64,000 nt of DNA from Polaribacter sp. SA4-12 (GCF_002163675.1 NZ_CP019334.1:10001-74000), one strand, 5' to 3'. Numbered from the stretch's first letter, positions 1 to 7,877 are shown. The notes: a model not told the origin generated them from the sequence alone. A program made the numbers and translations.

Positions 1-6
1 TTAGTC

Positions 7-150
7 TAGCCCTGATTGAAACGGCATCCTTTTTATAGTCCTTTAAATAGAGCTCATAATTTTAAATAAAGAGATTGCGACAGTTTACAAAAAAGTAAAC
101 TTCGCAATGGCAACTATAAAAAGATATAGTGGAAAGCAGGAAATAGCTTC
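7..150 (+). repeat. Interspersed structured repeat, copy 1 (long-loop form)
   Basis: The left end carries GATTGAAACGGCATCC and the right end GATATAGTGGAAAGCAGG; both recur almost exactly at 56581-56652. Between them the arms CTTTTTATAGT and ACTATAAAAAG pair, enclosing a second extended hairpin (ATTGCGA..TCGCAAT with GTTTAC/GTAAAC). The outer ends can also pair (CCTG with CAGG). No ORF is present. It lies just past the 3' end of queE, so it may also end that transcript. Family identity was not established. Confidence 0.75.
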
Positions 151-177
151 TAAAAAAAATATAACAATATCTGAATA

Positions 178-813
178 TTATGGAATATTCAGATATTTGT
201 GTGTTTGTAAAGAAATTTTCCACTTTGGATTTTTCATCACATAATCTACAATAAGTTGCGTCATTTTTTCTTTTTTACTCCATTCTGGTTGTAAAAAAAG
301 TTGACATTTATCTCCAACTTTAGCAGCTTCACGTTCTGCAAAATCAAAATCTGAATTATTTTGAATAATCATTTTTAATTCATCAGCTTCTGGATAACAT
401 TCTTCTAAAGGTAATTTTGTTTTCTTTGGGGAAAGACAAAACCAGTCCCATTTTCCAGAAAATGAATATGCTCCTGAAGTTTCTATATGTGTTTTTATAT
501 TGTTTTTTTGAAGGTTTTCGGTAATATAATCCATAGACCACATTAAAGGCTCACCACCAGTTATTACAACTGTTTTTGCGTGATTTGTTACATTATTTAC
601 AATAGTATCTGCTAATGTTGGAGGGTGCAAATTAGCATCCCAACTTTCTTTAACATCACACCAATGGCAACCAACATCGCAACCACCAAGTCTAATAAAA
701 TAAGCAGCGGTTCCTGTATGAGAACCTTCACCTTGTATTGTGTAAAACTCTTCCATTAATGGAAGCATTATTCCTTTATCTACTAAATCTTTTGTCTTTT
801 TATCCATCGTCAT
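178..813 (-). CDS. queE: 7-carboxy-7-deazaguanine synthase (radical SAM, QueE)
   Basis: This enzyme makes 7-carboxy-7-deazaguanine from carboxytetrahydropterin in queuosine/7-deazapurine synthesis. The cluster motif C-x3-C-x2-C (C45, C49, C52 of a 211-residue product) and the SAM-contact motif GGEP near residue 86 are visible. The N-terminal EEFYTIQGEG stretch is typical of QueE. The frame opens at a TTG (822), but ATG codons at 813 and 807 are better starts, and 813 is used here. A TAccTTTG promoter element lies about 30 bases upstream. No other queuosine genes are nearby, so it appears to be a single-gene unit. Confidence 0.93.
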   Translation of the reverse strand: MTMDKKTKDLVDKGIMLPLMEEFYTIQGEGSHTGTAAYFIRLGGCDVGCHWCDVKESWDANLHPPTLADTIVNNVTNHAKTVVITGGEPLMWSMDYITENLQKNNIKTHIETSGAYSFSGKWDWFCLSPKKTKLPLEECYPEADELKMIIQNNSDFDFAEREAAKVGDKCQLFLQPEWSKKEKMTQLIVDYVMKNPKWKISLQTHKYLNIP

Positions 814-842
814 TCTAATCAATCAAAAAGGTTTTAAAAGTG

Positions 843-872
843 CAAAGGTAGTTTTTTGTGTATCATTAATAA
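843..872 (-). promoter_or_regulatory. Predicted sigma-A promoter of queE
   Basis: On the minus strand TACCTTTG (843-850) fits the Bacteroidota -7 element TAnnTTTG. TTA, one mismatch from TTG, lies 19 bases upstream at 870-872. Transcription would start about 25 bases before the queE start codon. Confidence 0.6.
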
Positions 873-920
873 AAAGAATAATAATTTAATTCTAAAGTGT
901 TTAAAATCAACTAATTTTTG

Positions 921-928
921 TAAATTTG
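921..928 (+). promoter_or_regulatory. Predicted -7 element upstream of rpsA
   Basis: TAAATTTG matches TAnnTTTG. No good TTG sits 19 bases upstream. Use of this site implies a leader of about 115 bases before the rpsA ATG, long enough for translational autoregulation by S1, which is inference only. Confidence 0.5.
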
Positions 929-1048
929 CACTCCTTTTTACGAGAACAGATTTGTTAAAGGAAATATATAAAACAATTTATAAAAACAACTCTTTGCGTT
1001 TTTATCGTTAAAAATCTGAAAAACAATAAGATACAAAGTAATTTCAGA

Positions 1049-2866
1049 ATGTCTGAAGAAACAAAAAACACTGAAGAGCAAGTAGTTGCTACTGAAGTAC
1101 AAGAAACAGCGACTCCAGCTGTAGATCCAACACAATTTTTAGCAGATTTTAACTGGCACAAATACGAACAAGGTATTGAGGCTGTTGATGAAGAAAAATT
1201 AGTTGAGTTCGAAAAAGCGTTAGAAGGAACTGTAGGTTTCGTAAACGAGAGAGACGTAATTGAAGGAACTGTAATCAGAATTACTGATAGAGATGCAATC
1301 ATCGATATCAACTCTAAATCTGAAGGAGTTATTTCTTTAAACGAATTCCGTTACAACCAAGGTTTAGCTGAAGGAGATAAAGTAGAAGTATTAGTAGACA
1401 AAAGAGAAGATTCTTCTGGTCAATTAGTATTATCACACAAAAAAGCAAGAGTAATAAAAGCATGGGAACGTGTTAACAATGCTCATGAAACTGGTGAAGT
1501 AGTTAACGGTTTCGTTAAATGTAGAACTAGAGGTGGTATGATTGTAGATGTTTTCGGAATCGAAGCATTTTTACCAGGATCTCAAATTGACGTTAAGCCA
1601 ATTAGAGATTACGATCAGTATGTTGAGAAAACAATGGAATTCAAAGTTGTTAAAATCAACCACGAATTTAAAAACGTTGTTGTATCTCATAAAGCTCTTA
1701 TTGAAGCTGATATTGAATTACAGAAAAAAGAAATTATTGGTCAATTAGAAAAAGGACAAGTATTAGAAGGTATTGTTAAAAATATTACTTCTTATGGTGT
1801 CTTTGTTGATTTAGGTGGTGTAGATGGATTAGTTCATATTACAGATTTATCTTGGTCAAGAATCAATCATCCAAATGAGGTTGTTGAGTTAGATCAAAAA
1901 TTAAACGTTGTAATTTTAGACTTTGATGATAACAAATCTAGAATCCAATTAGGATTAAAACAATTATCTGCTCATCCTTGGGAAGCTTTAAATGCTGATT
2001 TAAAAATCGGAGATAAAGTAAATGGTGAAGTTGTTGTTTTAGCTGATTATGGAGCATTCGTAGAAGTAGAACAAGGAGTAGAAGGGTTAATTCACGTTTC
2101 TGAAATGTCTTGGTCAACTCACTTACGTTCTGCACAAGATTTCGTAAAAGTTGGAGATAAAGTTGAAGCTCAAATTTTAACTTTAGACCGTGAAGACAGA
2201 AAAATGTCTTTAGGTATCAAACAATTACATCCAGATCCTTGGACTGACATCGTTGCTAAATATCCTGTAGGTTCTACTCACACTGGTACTGTAAGAAATT
2301 ACACTAACTTTGGTGTATTCGTAGAATTAGAAGAAGGTATTGACGGTTTAGTTTATATTTCTGATTTATCTTGGACTAAGAAAGTGAAACATCCTTCAGA
2401 TTTTGTAACTGTTGGTGATAAACTTGAAGTACAAGTATTAGAATTAGATGTTGAAAACAGAAAGTTAAACTTAGGTCATAAGCAAACTCAAGATAACCCT
2501 TGGGATGCACATGAAGCTACGTATGCAATTGGTTCTAAACATACAGGAACAATCAAAGAAAAGAATGATAAAGGAGCAGTTGTAACTTTTGCTGATGGAG
2601 TAGAAGGTTTTGCACCAACAAGATTCTTAGAAAAAGAAGACGGTACTAAATTAGATAAAGGAAACACAATCGAATTTGTAGTTTTAGAATTCTCTAAAGA
2701 ATACAGAAGAGTTGTTGTATCTCATACATCTTTATTTAAAGAGCAAGAGAAAAGAAATGTGAAAGTTGCCGTTAAGAAAGCAGCAGAAGCAGAAAAAACT
2801 ACCTTAGGAGATATCGGTGGACTTGCAGCATTAAAGAAGAAAATGGAAGAAGGTAACAAGAAATAA
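1049..2866 (+). CDS. rpsA: 30S ribosomal protein S1
   Basis: The 605-residue product is an S1 protein that binds mRNA on the 30S subunit. Six S1 RNA-binding repeats follow an acidic N-terminal tail, beginning near residues 68, 150, 235, 320, 405 and 495; the middle ones show the classic GxVxxxxxYGxFVxL and GLVHISDLSW signatures. The last repeat is the most divergent, and the tail is Lys-rich. The ATG at 1049 follows a long AT-rich leader. The gene is monocistronic, closed by a strong hairpin terminator. Codon use is more GC-adjusted (AAC, TTC) than in neighbours, as expected for a highly expressed gene. Confidence 0.97.
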   Translation: MSEETKNTEEQVVATEVQETATPAVDPTQFLADFNWHKYEQGIEAVDEEKLVEFEKALEGTVGFVNERDVIEGTVIRITDRDAIIDINSKSEGVISLNEFRYNQGLAEGDKVEVLVDKREDSSGQLVLSHKKARVIKAWERVNNAHETGEVVNGFVKCRTRGGMIVDVFGIEAFLPGSQIDVKPIRDYDQYVEKTMEFKVVKINHEFKNVVVSHKALIEADIELQKKEIIGQLEKGQVLEGIVKNITSYGVFVDLGGVDGLVHITDLSWSRINHPNEVVELDQKLNVVILDFDDNKSRIQLGLKQLSAHPWEALNADLKIGDKVNGEVVVLADYGAFVEVEQGVEGLIHVSEMSWSTHLRSAQDFVKVGDKVEAQILTLDREDRKMSLGIKQLHPDPWTDIVAKYPVGSTHTGTVRNYTNFGVFVELEEGIDGLVYISDLSWTKKVKHPSDFVTVGDKLEVQVLELDVENRKLNLGHKQTQDNPWDAHEATYAIGSKHTGTIKEKNDKGAVVTFADGVEGFAPTRFLEKEDGTKLDKGNTIEFVVLEFSKEYRRVVVSHTSLFKEQEKRNVKVAVKKAAEAEKTTLGDIGGLAALKKKMEEGNKK

Positions 2867-2917
2867 TAATTTCTAAGTTATTTTTCCTGCCCAGGTAGGA
2901 AACCATAATATATTAAA

Positions 2918-2947
2918 AGTCGTTACAATTTGTAACGGCTTTTTTTT
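2918..2947 (+). terminator. Rho-independent terminator of rpsA
   Basis: The arms AGTCGTTACA and TGTAACGGCT pair around a short loop (one G-T pair) and are followed directly by eight T residues. Confidence 0.85.
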
Positions 2948-3000
2948 ATGCATTAAAGTTTCAAAAAACTGTAGGTATAAATCTCACGATATTTCATTTT

Positions 3001-3058
3001 TGAATACTGAATACTGAATACTGAATACTGAATACTGAATACTGAATACTGAATACTG
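3001..3058. repeat. Heptanucleotide tandem repeat, (TGAATAC)x8
   Basis: Eight perfect copies of TGAATAC run without interruption from 3001 to 3056, followed by TG. The tract lies between the rpsA terminator and a diverged interspersed repeat, in the 492-base gap before glmM, and codes for nothing. A short fragment of the same pattern (TTGAATACTGAAT) occurs near 60139. Confidence 0.95.
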
Positions 3059-3069
3059 TCAACTCTTTT

Positions 3070-3229
3070 TGGGCGTTACCTAAAGGTCGGGCTTTACGCA
3101 CTCGCTTTTTTTATGCTGATTTTATTTCAGCACCTGTAAATGTTATAATAATTTCATTATTTAGATGAGATATTGAAACGAGTTTAACATAAAAAAGAGC
3201 TCAAACAAATGCTTCAATCCCTAACGCAG
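3070..3229 (-). repeat. Interspersed structured repeat, copy 2 (diverged, inverted)
   Basis: Read on the minus strand, this starts GCGTTAGGGATTGAAGC and ends AAAGCCCGACCTTTAGGTAACGC. It has the same plan as copies 1 and 3: a conserved GATTGAA block, a T-rich arm, a variable centre (here a TGCTGA/TCAGCA hairpin), an A-rich arm and a GGAAAGC/GTAAAGC block. The closing stem is GCGTTA/TAACGC instead of the CCTG/CAGG of the other copies. It fills most of the rpsA-glmM gap; nothing else coding is seen there. Confidence 0.65.
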
Positions 3230-3320
3230 ACTATTTGCAAGTTTTTTACAATATTCTTTGTTAATAGCCAATCAAAAAGCATTTTTTAGACTTTTACTAA
3301 TGAACTAAATAAGAATAATT

Positions 3321-3328
3321 TATATTTG
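3321..3328 (+). promoter_or_regulatory. Predicted -7 element of glmM
   Basis: TATATTTG lies 30 bases before the glmM ATG and matches the -7 element found at the tRNA and HU promoters here. No TTG occurs at 19 bases upstream. Confidence 0.5.
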
Positions 3329-3358
3329 TTTAGCCAAAATAAAAGACAATAACACAAT

Positions 3359-4750
3359 ATGACATTAATAAAATCAATTTCAGGAATAAGAGGAACAATC
3401 GGTGGTAAAACTGCTGATAATTTAACACCATTAGATGCTGTAAAATTTGCTTCGGCTTATGGAGCTTTTATTATTGCACGAAACTCAGGTAAGAAAAAAA
3501 TAAAAGTTGTAATTGGTAGAGATGCACGTATCTCTGGTAAAATGATTTCTAGTTTAGTAGCAAATACTTTAGTAGGTTTAGGAATCGATGTTATAGATTT
3601 AGGATTATCAACAACACCAACTGTAGAAGTTGCTGTTCCTATGGAAAATGCAGATGGAGGAATTATTTTAACAGCATCACATAATCCAAAACAATGGAAT
3701 GCGTTAAAACTATTAAACGAAAAAGGAGAATTCTTAAATGGAGAAGAAGGAGAACAAATTCTTGTGTTAGCAGAAAGTGAAGATTTCTCTTTTGCAGAAG
3801 TAGATGATTTAGGTACTTATACTAAAGACAAAACATACGTTAAAAAACATATTGATGAAGTTTTAAAACTAGAATTAGTAGATGTAGAAGCAATCAAAGA
3901 AGCTAACTTTACGGTTGTTGTAGATGGAGTGAATTCTACAGGAGGAATTTTTATACCTGCTTTATTAAAAGAGTTGAATGTAGAATGTATTGAATTGTAT
4001 TGTACTCCAAATGGAGAGTTTCCTCACAATCCAGAACCTTTAAAAGAACATTTAACAGATATTTCTGAACTTGTAGTAAAAGAACAAGCACATTTAGGAA
4101 TAGTAGTAGATCCAGATGTTGATAGATTGGCTTTAGTTTCTGAAGACGGTTCTATGTTTGGTGAAGAATATACATTAGTTGCTTGTGCAGATTACGTTTT
4201 AGGAAAATTAGGAGGAGGAAATACAGTTTCTAACTTATCATCCTCTAGAGCATTAAGAGATGTTACTCAGAAACATGGAGGTACTTATACCGCATCTGCT
4301 GTAGGAGAAGTAAATGTTGTTATTAAAATGAAAGAAACTAATACTGTAATTGGTGGAGAAGGAAATGGAGGAATCATTTATCCTGCTTCTCATTATGGAA
4401 GAGATTCATTGGTTGGTGTAGCTTTATTTTTATCACATTTAGCAAATCAAAAAATGTCTTGTAAAGAATTAAGAGATTCGTATCCAAGTTATTTTATGAG
4501 CAAGAATAAAATTCAGTTAACTCCAGAAATAGATGTTGACAAAATTTTAGAAACAATGGCTGCTACATATTCAAATGAAGATGTAAATACAATAGATGGT
4601 GTAAAAATTGATTTTGCAGATGAGTGGATTCACTTACGTAAATCTAATACAGAACCAATTATTAGAATTTATACAGAAGCAAAATCACAACAAGCTGCAG
4701 ATGATTTAGCAGTGAGGTTTATCAATGAAATTAAAGCAATAATTAAATAA
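3359..4750 (+). CDS. glmM: Phosphoglucosamine mutase (GlmM-type phosphohexomutase)
   Basis: It interconverts glucosamine-6-phosphate and glucosamine-1-phosphate on the way to UDP-GlcNAc for peptidoglycan and LPS. The 463-residue chain shows the four-domain phosphohexomutase landmarks: the phosphoserine loop TASHNPKQW (Ser107), the Mg loop DPDVDR (D251, D253, D255), the sugar loop GGEGNGG (about 332-338) and the C-terminal phosphate-binding RKSNTEPIIR. A phosphomannomutase/phosphoglucomutase activity cannot be excluded from sequence, but glmM is the usual assignment for this form in Flavobacteriia. The next gene begins 13 bases downstream and may be cotranscribed. Confidence 0.88.
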   Translation: MTLIKSISGIRGTIGGKTADNLTPLDAVKFASAYGAFIIARNSGKKKIKVVIGRDARISGKMISSLVANTLVGLGIDVIDLGLSTTPTVEVAVPMENADGGIILTASHNPKQWNALKLLNEKGEFLNGEEGEQILVLAESEDFSFAEVDDLGTYTKDKTYVKKHIDEVLKLELVDVEAIKEANFTVVVDGVNSTGGIFIPALLKELNVECIELYCTPNGEFPHNPEPLKEHLTDISELVVKEQAHLGIVVDPDVDRLALVSEDGSMFGEEYTLVACADYVLGKLGGGNTVSNLSSSRALRDVTQKHGGTYTASAVGEVNVVIKMKETNTVIGGEGNGGIIYPASHYGRDSLVGVALFLSHLANQKMSCKELRDSYPSYFMSKNKIQLTPEIDVDKILETMAATYSNEDVNTIDGVKIDFADEWIHLRKSNTEPIIRIYTEAKSQQAADDLAVRFINEIKAIIK

Positions 4751-4763
4751 TTACTTAGAAAAT

Positions 4764-5612
4764 TTGAATAAATATATTATAATTTTAGTTGTCTTATTTT
4801 TTAGCACAGTTTCTTTGGTTGGACAAGAAAACCCAACACCTTCTAAAAAAAATAAAGTTGTTAATAAAGGAAAGTTTTTTGTTTACTGGGGATGGAATTG
4901 GGCAAGTTATACCAATTCTGATATTAGATTTAAAGGAGAAAATTACGATTTTACTTTATCTGATGTAAAAGCACAAGACACTCCATCAAAATTTTCTATT
5001 AGTAAGTATTTTGGAATAACAAACATTACTAAACCTCAAACAAATGCTAGAATAGGTTATTTTTTCAAAGAAAATTATACAATTTCAATTGGTATTGATC
5101 ATATGAAATATGTTGTAGATAATGATCAGTTTGTAGATATAGATGGGAATATAAATATAGGTAATTCTAAGTATTATGGAATCTATAATAATCAACAAGT
5201 TCAACTAACCGAAGATTTTTTACGTTTAGAACATACAGATGGTTTAAACTATTTGAATATAGAGCTAAAACGTTTTGATAATATTGATCATTGGTTTGGT
5301 TTAGATTTAGAAAATTTACAAATAAACTTAACAGAAGGTTTTGGGTTAGGAGTTTTATACCCAAAAACGGATACCACATTATTAGGAAAAGAAAGACATG
5401 ACGATTTTCACTTATCTGGCTGGGGAGTTTCTGCAGGAGCAGGATTAAATATTACTTTTTTAAAGCATTTTTATATTCAGGCAGATTATAAAATAGGTTA
5501 TATTAATATGCCAGATATTAAAACGTCATTAAATTCTGTAGATTCAGCATCACAGAGTTTTTATTTTTTCCAAAACAATATTTTAATAGGTGGTAGATTT
5601 AGATTGTTTTAA
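4764..5612 (+). CDS. Predicted outer-membrane beta-barrel protein
   Basis: The 282-residue product has a clear signal peptide (MNKYIIILVVLFFSTVSLVGQ) and then alternating polar/aromatic strands ending in a terminal aromatic residue (GGRFRLF), the pattern of a small OM barrel. Glycine- and aromatic-rich segments (YWGWNWASY, HLSGWGVSAGAG) support this. The signal begins at a TTG codon; no ATG precedes it in frame, so TTG initiation is likely. It starts 13 bases after glmM. Function is not recognised. A bidirectional-terminator-like palindrome follows. Confidence 0.75.
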   Translation: MNKYIIILVVLFFSTVSLVGQENPTPSKKNKVVNKGKFFVYWGWNWASYTNSDIRFKGENYDFTLSDVKAQDTPSKFSISKYFGITNITKPQTNARIGYFFKENYTISIGIDHMKYVVDNDQFVDIDGNINIGNSKYYGIYNNQQVQLTEDFLRLEHTDGLNYLNIELKRFDNIDHWFGLDLENLQINLTEGFGLGVLYPKTDTTLLGKERHDDFHLSGWGVSAGAGLNITFLKHFYIQADYKIGYINMPDIKTSLNSVDSASQSFYFFQNNILIGGRFRLF

Positions 5613-5712
5613 AAAAAAATCTATTGGTACAATTTGAATATGTTATTTATTAAGTATTAGAAAACTTAATTAAGTAATAAGTTTTAAATATCTAATAGCT
5701 TAATCAAAATAT

Positions 5713-5782
5713 AAGTTGCTCCTTTTGCTACTAAAGAATTTCCATTAGAAATTCCTAGGTTACAAAAAAAGCAACTTTTTTT
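5713..5782. terminator. Long imperfect palindrome between convergent genes
   Basis: The outer arms AAGTTGC (5713-5719) and GCAACTT (5771-5777) and the inner arms GAATTTC/GAAATTC are perfect. The stretch between them pairs imperfectly, giving a stem of about 30 base pairs. A run of T follows on the plus strand. The position between convergent genes suits a terminator; the length is unusual for a simple one. Confidence 0.65.
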
Positions 5783-5795
5783 ATGTAAAAATATG

Positions 5796-6686
5796 TTATA
5801 AGAACTCTTTAGGAACTTTATCTCTATGCTTAAAACGTCTGTGTGACCATAAATATAATTCAGGTTGTTGTTTTACATTCTCTTCAGTTAATTCTGTGTA
5901 TTTATCAGTAATTTGATAATCTTCAAAATCTTTAGGAGTATCTGTTATCAATTGAAATTCTACTTCGTAATACCCTCTTTTAACTTTTTTTGCAACATAA
6001 TTAATTACTACATAATCGAATCTTTTTGAGAGCATTTCTGCACCAGTGTGAATTGGTACTTTTATTCCGAAAAATTCTCTCCAATAATAAGTTTTATGAG
6101 GTTGAGGAGATTGATCACTTAATAAAATATAAGCTCCTTGTTTTTTATCACTAAAGTTTTTTTGCATCCCTCTTACAGTGTCAGAAGTTTTATATCCTTT
6201 AATACCAAATTTTTCTCTAGATTCTCTAACCCATTTTTCGAAATATTTATTATTTAATTTTGTATAAGCACCATAAACATCAATATTTAAAGCTAAAGGC
6301 ATACTAATTGACCATTCCCAGTTTGCTTGATGCGCACCTACTAAAGCAATATTTCTACCTTGTTTTGCATATTTATCAACCAGTTCTGGGTTCTTGTATT
6401 TATATCTTTTTAATATTTGTTTTTCAGAAATAGAAAATGCTTTTACACTTTCCATAATTAGATCTATAAAATGTTTAAAAAACTTCTTAGAAATTTTCTT
6501 TAGCTCCTCATCAGACTTTTCAGGAAAAGAAAGCTTTAAATTATCTAAAACTACTTTTTTTCTGTATCCTATTATATAGTACATTAATATATAAAGGAAA
6601 TCAGATTTTATATATAAAACCCTCATTGGTAATCTAGAAAGTACCCAAATAAAAGGGTAGGCAATAGCAAAAATTATAAATTTCAT
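5796..6686 (-). CDS. LpxL/HtrB-type lysophospholipid (lipid A) acyltransferase
   Basis: The product is a membrane-anchored acyltransferase of the LpxL/HtrB family, which adds secondary acyl chains to lipid A. From the ATG at 6686 it has 296 residues: an N-terminal hydrophobic segment (MKFIIFAIAYPFIWVLS), then the H-x4-E catalytic motif HQANWE near residues 119-124 and a later DQSPQPHKTYYWREFFG segment typical of the family. The frame extends to a TTG at 6707, but that codon sits inside a promoter-like ATATTTGCAG, so the ATG is preferred. An LpxR-like lipid A deacylase lies at 24 kb. Acyl donor and position cannot be read from sequence. Confidence 0.85.
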   Translation of the reverse strand: MKFIIFAIAYPFIWVLSRLPMRVLYIKSDFLYILMYYIIGYRKKVVLDNLKLSFPEKSDEELKKISKKFFKHFIDLIMESVKAFSISEKQILKRYKYKNPELVDKYAKQGRNIALVGAHQANWEWSISMPLALNIDVYGAYTKLNNKYFEKWVRESREKFGIKGYKTSDTVRGMQKNFSDKKQGAYILLSDQSPQPHKTYYWREFFGIKVPIHTGAEMLSKRFDYVVINYVAKKVKRGYYEVEFQLITDTPKDFEDYQITDKYTELTEENVKQQPELYLWSHRRFKHRDKVPKEFL

Positions 6687-6757
6687 ATAATACTTTTGGT
6701 GCTGCAAATATCGTATATAAATTTAAAATGGAATAGTATTAGTAATCTGTTTTTTAG

Positions 6758-6765
6758 TAAGTTTG
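6758..6765 (+). promoter_or_regulatory. Possible -7 element abutting the rhomboid start codon
   Basis: TAAGTTTG matches TAnnTTTG and ends 4 bases before the first of two consecutive ATG codons (6770, 6773), so transcription from it would give a leaderless or nearly leaderless mRNA. No TTG lies 19 bases upstream. Confidence 0.35.
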
Positions 6766-6769
6766 TTTT

Positions 6770-7426
6770 ATGATGAACAATATAAATCAAGCAGTTTTAT
6801 TACTTATTATAGCCAATGTTTTGGTTTCTATGAAAGGGTTTAAAGATTATTCTTTTTTAGATAAATATAAGTTTCAAGTAAGTAGAATTTTATCAGGAGA
6901 GAAAATAAGAGCATTAACATCTGGTTTTTTACATGTAGATTGGATGCATCTTGGTTTTAATATGTATGCTTTATACCTTTTTGGAGATATTGTAGCAAAT
7001 ATTTTAGGGATTCCAAGTTTTCTAATCATCTATTTTGGTAGCTTATTAGCTGGTAGTTTATATTCACTTCAATATCATAAAGACGAACCTTATTATAGCG
7101 CTGTAGGTGCTTCTGGTGCAGTTTCTGGTATTGTTTACGCATCAATACTTTTATATCCTGCAATGGAGTTGTATTTATTCTTTATTCCAATACCAATTCC
7201 TGGATACATTTTTGGTGTAGGTTATTTATTATATTCTATCTACGGAATGAAAAAACAATTAGGCAATGTAGGTCATTCTGCACATTTAGGTGGGGCAATT
7301 GGAGGTTTTGCTTTAACATTATTATTAAACCCTTCAGTATTTTCAACCAATAAGATGTTAGTAATTGCATTAGGAATACCTATTTTGTTGTTATTGTTTT
7401 TTGGAGACAAATTAAAAAACTTATAA
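6770..7426 (+). CDS. Rhomboid family intramembrane serine protease
   Basis: This inner-membrane protease is predicted to cleave transmembrane segments of other proteins. The 218-residue chain has about six hydrophobic helices. The catalytic serine is in GASG (Ser115) and the catalytic histidine in GHSAHLGG (His172); the oxyanion-side motif HLGFN (H60, N64) is also present, so the enzyme looks active. Two ATGs in tandem (6770, 6773) are both possible starts. It stands alone, with its own terminator, opposite the LpxL-like gene. Substrates are unknown. Confidence 0.93.
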   Translation: MMNNINQAVLLLIIANVLVSMKGFKDYSFLDKYKFQVSRILSGEKIRALTSGFLHVDWMHLGFNMYALYLFGDIVANILGIPSFLIIYFGSLLAGSLYSLQYHKDEPYYSAVGASGAVSGIVYASILLYPAMELYLFFIPIPIPGYIFGVGYLLYSIYGMKKQLGNVGHSAHLGGAIGGFALTLLLNPSVFSTNKMLVIALGIPILLLLFFGDKLKNL

Positions 7427-7429
7427 ATT

Positions 7430-7463
7430 AAAAAACCGAAGCTTAAACGTTTCGGTTTTTTTT
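7430..7463 (+). terminator. Rho-independent terminator after rhomboid gene
   Basis: AACCGAA and TTCGGTT pair around a 10-base loop, with A-rich and T-rich flanks (eight T residues on the plus strand). Confidence 0.85.
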
Positions 7464-7546
7464 GTGTTTGAAAGACAAGTCTTTACCTTGTTTTTATTGA
7501 TGCAAATTTACTGCTTAACTTTTTCATTTTTATACAATATTTAGCA

Positions 7547-7580
7547 TAAAAAAAGACTCCATAAATATTTATGAAGTCTT
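7547..7580 (-). terminator. Terminator of tRNA-Gly copy A
   Basis: On the minus strand a 13-base-pair stem with one mismatch (AGACTTCATAAAT / ATTTATGGAGTCT) is followed by seven T residues, just past the tRNA 3' end. Confidence 0.8.
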
Positions 7581-7583
7581 ATG

Positions 7584-7656
7584 AGCGAAAGACCAGGTTC
7601 GAACTGGCGACATTCAGCTTGGAAGGCTGACGCTCTACCAACTGAGCTACTTTCGC
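7584..7656 (-). tRNA. tRNA-Gly (anticodon TCC), copy A
   Basis: The 73-base cloverleaf has acceptor GCGAAAG/CTTTCGC, D arm AGCTCAGTTGGTAGAGC, anticodon stem TCAGC/GCTGA with loop CTTCCAA (anticodon TCC) and a T arm with GTTCGAA. U73 fits glycine identity. CCA is not encoded. Confidence 0.97.
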
Positions 7657-7670
7657 GTGGTAATGAGCTG

Positions 7671-7700
7671 CAAATATAGAATCTTTTTTGAGTTCTACAA
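7671..7700 (-). promoter_or_regulatory. Promoter of tRNA-Gly copy A
   Basis: TATATTTG (7671-7678) and TTG (7698-7700) are separated by exactly 19 bases on the minus strand, a perfect match to the Bacteroidota -33/-7 consensus, 15 bases before the tRNA 5' end. Confidence 0.9.
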
Positions 7701-7725
7701 GTGTTTTTTTATATAAAATTTGAGC

Positions 7726-7757
7726 AAAAAAAGACTCCATAATATTTATGAAGTCTT
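7726..7757 (-). terminator. Terminator of tRNA-Gly copy B
   Basis: The same AGACTTCAT../..ATGGAGTCT stem as copy A, one base shorter in the loop, followed on the minus strand by seven T residues. Confidence 0.8.
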
Positions 7758-7760
7758 TTG

Positions 7761-7833
7761 AGCGAAAGACCAGGTTCGAACTGGCGACATTCAGCTTGGA
7801 AGGCTGACGCTCTACCAACTGAGCTACTTTCGC
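7761..7833 (-). tRNA. tRNA-Gly (anticodon TCC), copy B
   Basis: Base-for-base the same 73-base tRNA as copy A, with anticodon TCC in loop CTTCCAA. It differs only in the flanks. Confidence 0.97.
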
Positions 7834-7847
7834 ATGGTAAAGAGCTG

Positions 7848-7877
7848 CAAATATAGAATGTTTTTTGAGTTTTACAA
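7848..7877 (-). promoter_or_regulatory. Promoter of tRNA-Gly copy B
   Basis: TATATTTG (7848-7855) and TTG (7875-7877) with a 19-base spacer, the same geometry as copy A. Confidence 0.9.

Noticed and set aside
955..1311. A 118-codon minus-strand frame over the start of rpsA
   Set aside because: It lies wholly opposite rpsA and its promoter region, with no start context or family resemblance; it is a shadow of the coding strand.
1..3358. CRISPR-like array suggested by the recurring 7-base and structured repeats
   Set aside because: The TGAATAC units are contiguous with no spacers, and the longer elements are single dispersed copies; no cas gene is present.
7579..7818. A 79-codon open frame across the two tRNA-Gly genes
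   Set aside because: It is a translation of the antisense of tRNA-Gly repeats (its two halves are the same peptide). Such frames are common misannotations.
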